This document shows positions 61,475 to 64,000 of a stretch of DNA of 64,000 nt, in pieces. The notes below the pieces were generated by a model. That model saw nothing but the letters and a program-made list of their open reading frames with translations. It did no database searches and was not told where the DNA came from. How positions within the stretch are numbered: position 1 is the first letter of the stretch; the number at the start of each line of letters is the position of its first letter. The DNA lies in the NCBI GenBank assembly GCA_051453625.1, contig JBOZIK010000001.1, positions 268,738,302 to 268,802,301 of the forward strand, read 5' to 3'. The translations under genes and the position numbers were made by a program. This DNA comes from Welwitschia mirabilis (taxonomy: Eukaryota; Gnetophyta; Gnetopsida; Welwitschiales).

Positions 61475-62540
61475 CAAGAGAGAAGGAAAGTACATAAGAC
61501 ATGAAAAAAATAGGAGTTTATTTTTTTCCCTCTCTTCTTGCAACAACAGTAAAATCATAAAGGTTAATGAAAACTTTGTGCAACCAGCAATTCCTAGCTT
61601 TGATGGTGACTATGATCATTAAAGCATGCTAATGAAGAACTTCCTAAGATCCAAAAAGTATTAGAAGGTTGTTGAATATGGAGTAGCAAAGCTAGTAGTC
61701 AGACTAATATTGTCAGAGATGCAGAAAATGGAGCTAAAAGTGTTGAAGATAAAGGACTTTAAGGCTAAAAACTATCTTTTCCAAACCATTGATTAAGTAA
61801 CCTTAGAGATCATTCTTAGCAAAGATACATTCAAGTAGATTTGTGACTTCATGAATAAGAAGTGTCAAGGGAACATAAGAGAAAAGTGAGTTCAACTTCA
61901 AGGACTTTGAACTAAATTTTATATTTTATACATGAAGTCAAGTGAGACAGTTATAGATCTATTTTCAAGATTAATGAAGATTTCCAATAAGATGAGGATC
62001 CATGAAGAAAGAATGAATTACATTACCATTATTGAGAATATTCTTCAATCGATGATACCAAAATTTAATTTTGTTGTATGCTCTATAGAAGAATCAAAAG
62101 ATATTGACACACTCTTAATTAATAAGTTGTAGAGCTATTTTCTAGTTTAAAATTAAAAGTTTAACTAGTAGGAGAAAGTGGAGCAAGTACTAAAGGCCTC
62201 AGTAGAAAATCCCTCGACACCAAAAGCAAATAGAGAATGAGGTGGAGGCAAAGGTGGAAGTGAAGGCAAAGGAAGCAATTATCATGGCAACCAACAACAA
62301 CAATACTAGCACAAAGAAAATCAAATTCAAGGAAGAGTGAGAGGACAAGGAGGTTATTACTCAACAACTCATAGGCTAAAGTTAGTAAACAAGTATAATG
62401 TTGAATGCTACCAATGTCATAGGTATGATCATTATTAGTTAGAATGTCAAACTAATTTGGATAGGTAAAATGAATAAAGAACTAATTTTGCAAAAAAAGA
62501 AGAAGCGGTATCTCTTTTAATGATGTGTCATGTGACTAAA
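61475..62540 (+). pseudogene. small Copia copy C: gag
   Basis: The UBN2-type gag domain starts near 61578 (FVQPAIPSFDGDYDH, then a stop in place of W). It continues with KDFKAKNYLFQTID, then an open frame from 61932 (MKSSETVIDLFSRLMKISNK), MIPKFNFVVCSIEESKDID and a stop at 62129. A Gly/Gln-rich linker follows, with the zinc knuckle CYQCHRYDHY-stop-LEC at 62406-62447; all four metal ligands are kept but a stop lies inside. A frameshift occurs near 61.89 kb. The domain would form the virus-like particle and bind RNA. Confidence 0.88.
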
Positions 62541-62555
62541 GAAATTTAACAAAAC

Positions 62556-62783
62556 ATGTGGTATTTAGATACTGGCTACAGTAACCATGTGTGCAAAGGT
62601 AAGAAGGCATTCTCTAACCTCAAAGAACCTTTTTACAACATTGTCAAGTTTGGTGATAATTCCATAGTATCTATTATGGGAAAAGGAAGGTTCACCCTCC
62701 AAACCAAGGAAAACTCTACCCACACTATCTCTAACATTATTTTTGTTCTAGATTTAAGGACCAACCTACTTAGTATGGGTTAG
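62556..62783 (+). pseudogene. small Copia copy C: protease
   Basis: An open frame of 75 codons has MWYLDTGYSNHVCKGKKAF, VKFGDNSIVSIMGKGRF and IIFVLDLRTNLLSMG. The DTG active site is intact, unlike copy B. It ends at a stop where the family continues with Q. The start ATG is internal to the polyprotein frame. Confidence 0.9.
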
Positions 62784-63840
62784 ATACAAGAGAAAGGGTC
62801 CAAGATTTCTATCAAAGATGGAGTATGTTGAATTCAAGATACAAATCTGGGCATAATTACTCAAGTTAATATGAGTGCAAATTACATGTTCTTACTTTAT
62901 CTCCACAACACCTCTCATTCATGTCTCTCAGTAAAATTGAAGGATGTGATATGGCTATGGAATTTTTACTCTGGCTAAATAAATTTTAGTGGATTGAAGA
63001 CTCTATAATAAAAAAATATGGTGATTGGCCTTCCTTAAATTCCTACTCCATCTCAGGTTTGTGAAGAATGCATTGTTAGCAAACAACACTGTAATCAATT
63101 TCCATAAGAAAAGTTAAGGAAAGAAAATAATGCATTAGAGTTGGTGCATTTCGGCCTTTTTAATCCTATAAATTCATCCTCAAATGGAGGTAAAAGATAT
63201 ATAATAACTATCATTAATTATTTTAGTTGGAAAACTTGGGTATATTTTTGCAAGAAAAATTTGAAGCTTTTGCAACTTTCAAAACTATAAAATATTGATT
63301 GAGAAAGAAATGTGTAGACCAATTAAAGTTCTTTGTACATACAATGGTAGAGAATATATTTTAAAAGAATTTGCAAAATCTTGTAAAAACCATGGGATCA
63401 GGAGGCAACTTACAGTAGCTTACATGCCTTAATAAAATGGAGTTTGTGAGAAAAAAAATCATACTATTTTGAATATGATGAAAAGCTTCTGATGATGAGG
63501 GGATTTTAAAAACTTTTTGGCTTGAAGAAGTCAGTTGAAGCATTTATATTTTGTATAGAAGTCCTACACTTGCTATTCAAGATATAACACTAGAGGAAGC
63601 ATGGACCGAATAGAAACCGACCATGGATCATTTCAGAATCTTTAGGTATGTTACCTATGCCCATATTCTAGACCAAAAGAGGAAAACACTAGATGACAAG
63701 GGACTAAAATTCATTTTTATTGGTGTTAGTAATTAATCAAAACCTTATGATCTTTACAATTCTGTCACTAATAAAATAGTTATCAGTCGTGACATAGTTT
63801 TTGATGAAGAAAGGTTTTGGCCATGAAATAAAAATGTTGT
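62784..63840 (+). pseudogene. small Copia copy C: integrase
   Basis: GAG-pre-integrase lies near 62.94 kb (LKDVIWLWNFYSG) and the zinc region follows near 63.06 kb (CEECIVSKQH). In the core the first catalytic D is lost (HSDLCGP reads HFGLFNP near 63.15 kb) and the second is lost (TDRGGE reads TYNGRE near 63.34 kb); the E is kept (NGVCEKKNH near 63.44 kb). The C-terminal end is marked by NSVTNKIVISRDIVFDEE (near 63.78 kb). Stops and a frameshift are present. Confidence 0.88.
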
Positions 63841-64000
63841 TGAACAACAAATACTTGTTAACTTTAATGGAGTTAATGAAGAAGATAGGCAGCAGCTAGT
63901 AGAAAATGATCAACACATTTTACTAGATGATTTAACAGATGTTTTAGTCTTGATAATAACAGTAAAAAATTAAGGATGGCCTCAACATATTAGAAGAAGA
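63841..64000 (+). pseudogene. small Copia copy C: start of RT linker, cut by window end
   Basis: It matches 58633-58790 of copy B in reverse orientation (VEQQILVNFNGVNEEDRQ). The element continues beyond the window. Confidence 0.85.

Noticed and set aside
1-64000. tRNA, rRNA, CRISPR, operon or prokaryotic defence features
   Set aside because: None was seen by reading; the domain content is that of plant retrotransposons. A covariance-model tRNA scan was not possible here.

Overview
The window is plant nuclear repeat DNA. It is extremely AT-rich and CpG-poor, and is built almost entirely of old, nested, heavily mutated LTR retrotransposons with plant-type Copia and Athila-type Gypsy domains. 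No intact protein-coding gene was found. The species cannot be fixed from the sequence. The strong AT bias, the large decayed elements and the excess of C-to-T / G-to-A changes would suit a large, highly methylated seed-plant genome, for example a gymnosperm with low GC; that is an inference.

Layout. 1-6061: a Copia element on + (5' LTR cut by the window edge, gag-pol relic, complete 3' LTR) inserted in the end of an older repeat, X. 6062-15199: the rest of that X copy, an unresolved relic ORF on - at about 11.6-12.3 kb, and a second X copy at 13826-15199. 17.4-19.9 kb: part of another minus-strand LTR element (gag-like region, primer-binding site, LTR start). 19961-32702: a nearly complete 12.7 kb Athila-lineage Gypsy element on -, with both LTRs, primer-binding site, polypurine tract, gag, protease, reverse transcriptase, RNase H, integrase and a degenerate extra ORF region before the 3' LTR. 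33052-34098: a third X copy. 35.7-36.9 kb: a less AT-rich block with a dispersed GGTCGCCC-like motif. 43.4-44.4 kb: the only GC- and CpG-richer island, a candidate host gene fragment. 46.2-46.9 kb: a non-LTR (LINE) reverse transcriptase relic on -. 54120-64000: a cluster of one small Copia family: truncated copy A (-), nearly complete copy B (-), and copy C (+), which runs off the window. B and C meet head-to-head through two LTR stubs and form a large inverted repeat.

The retroelement coding regions are all broken by stops, frameshifts, deletions and lost catalytic residues, so none looks autonomous. Four of the eleven N gaps are flanked by the same 69-77 bp (one by a TA-repeat segment) on both sides. 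These are probably unmerged contig overlaps, so the apparent duplications there are assembly artefacts. No CRISPR array, operon, rRNA, tRNA or other prokaryotic feature was seen.
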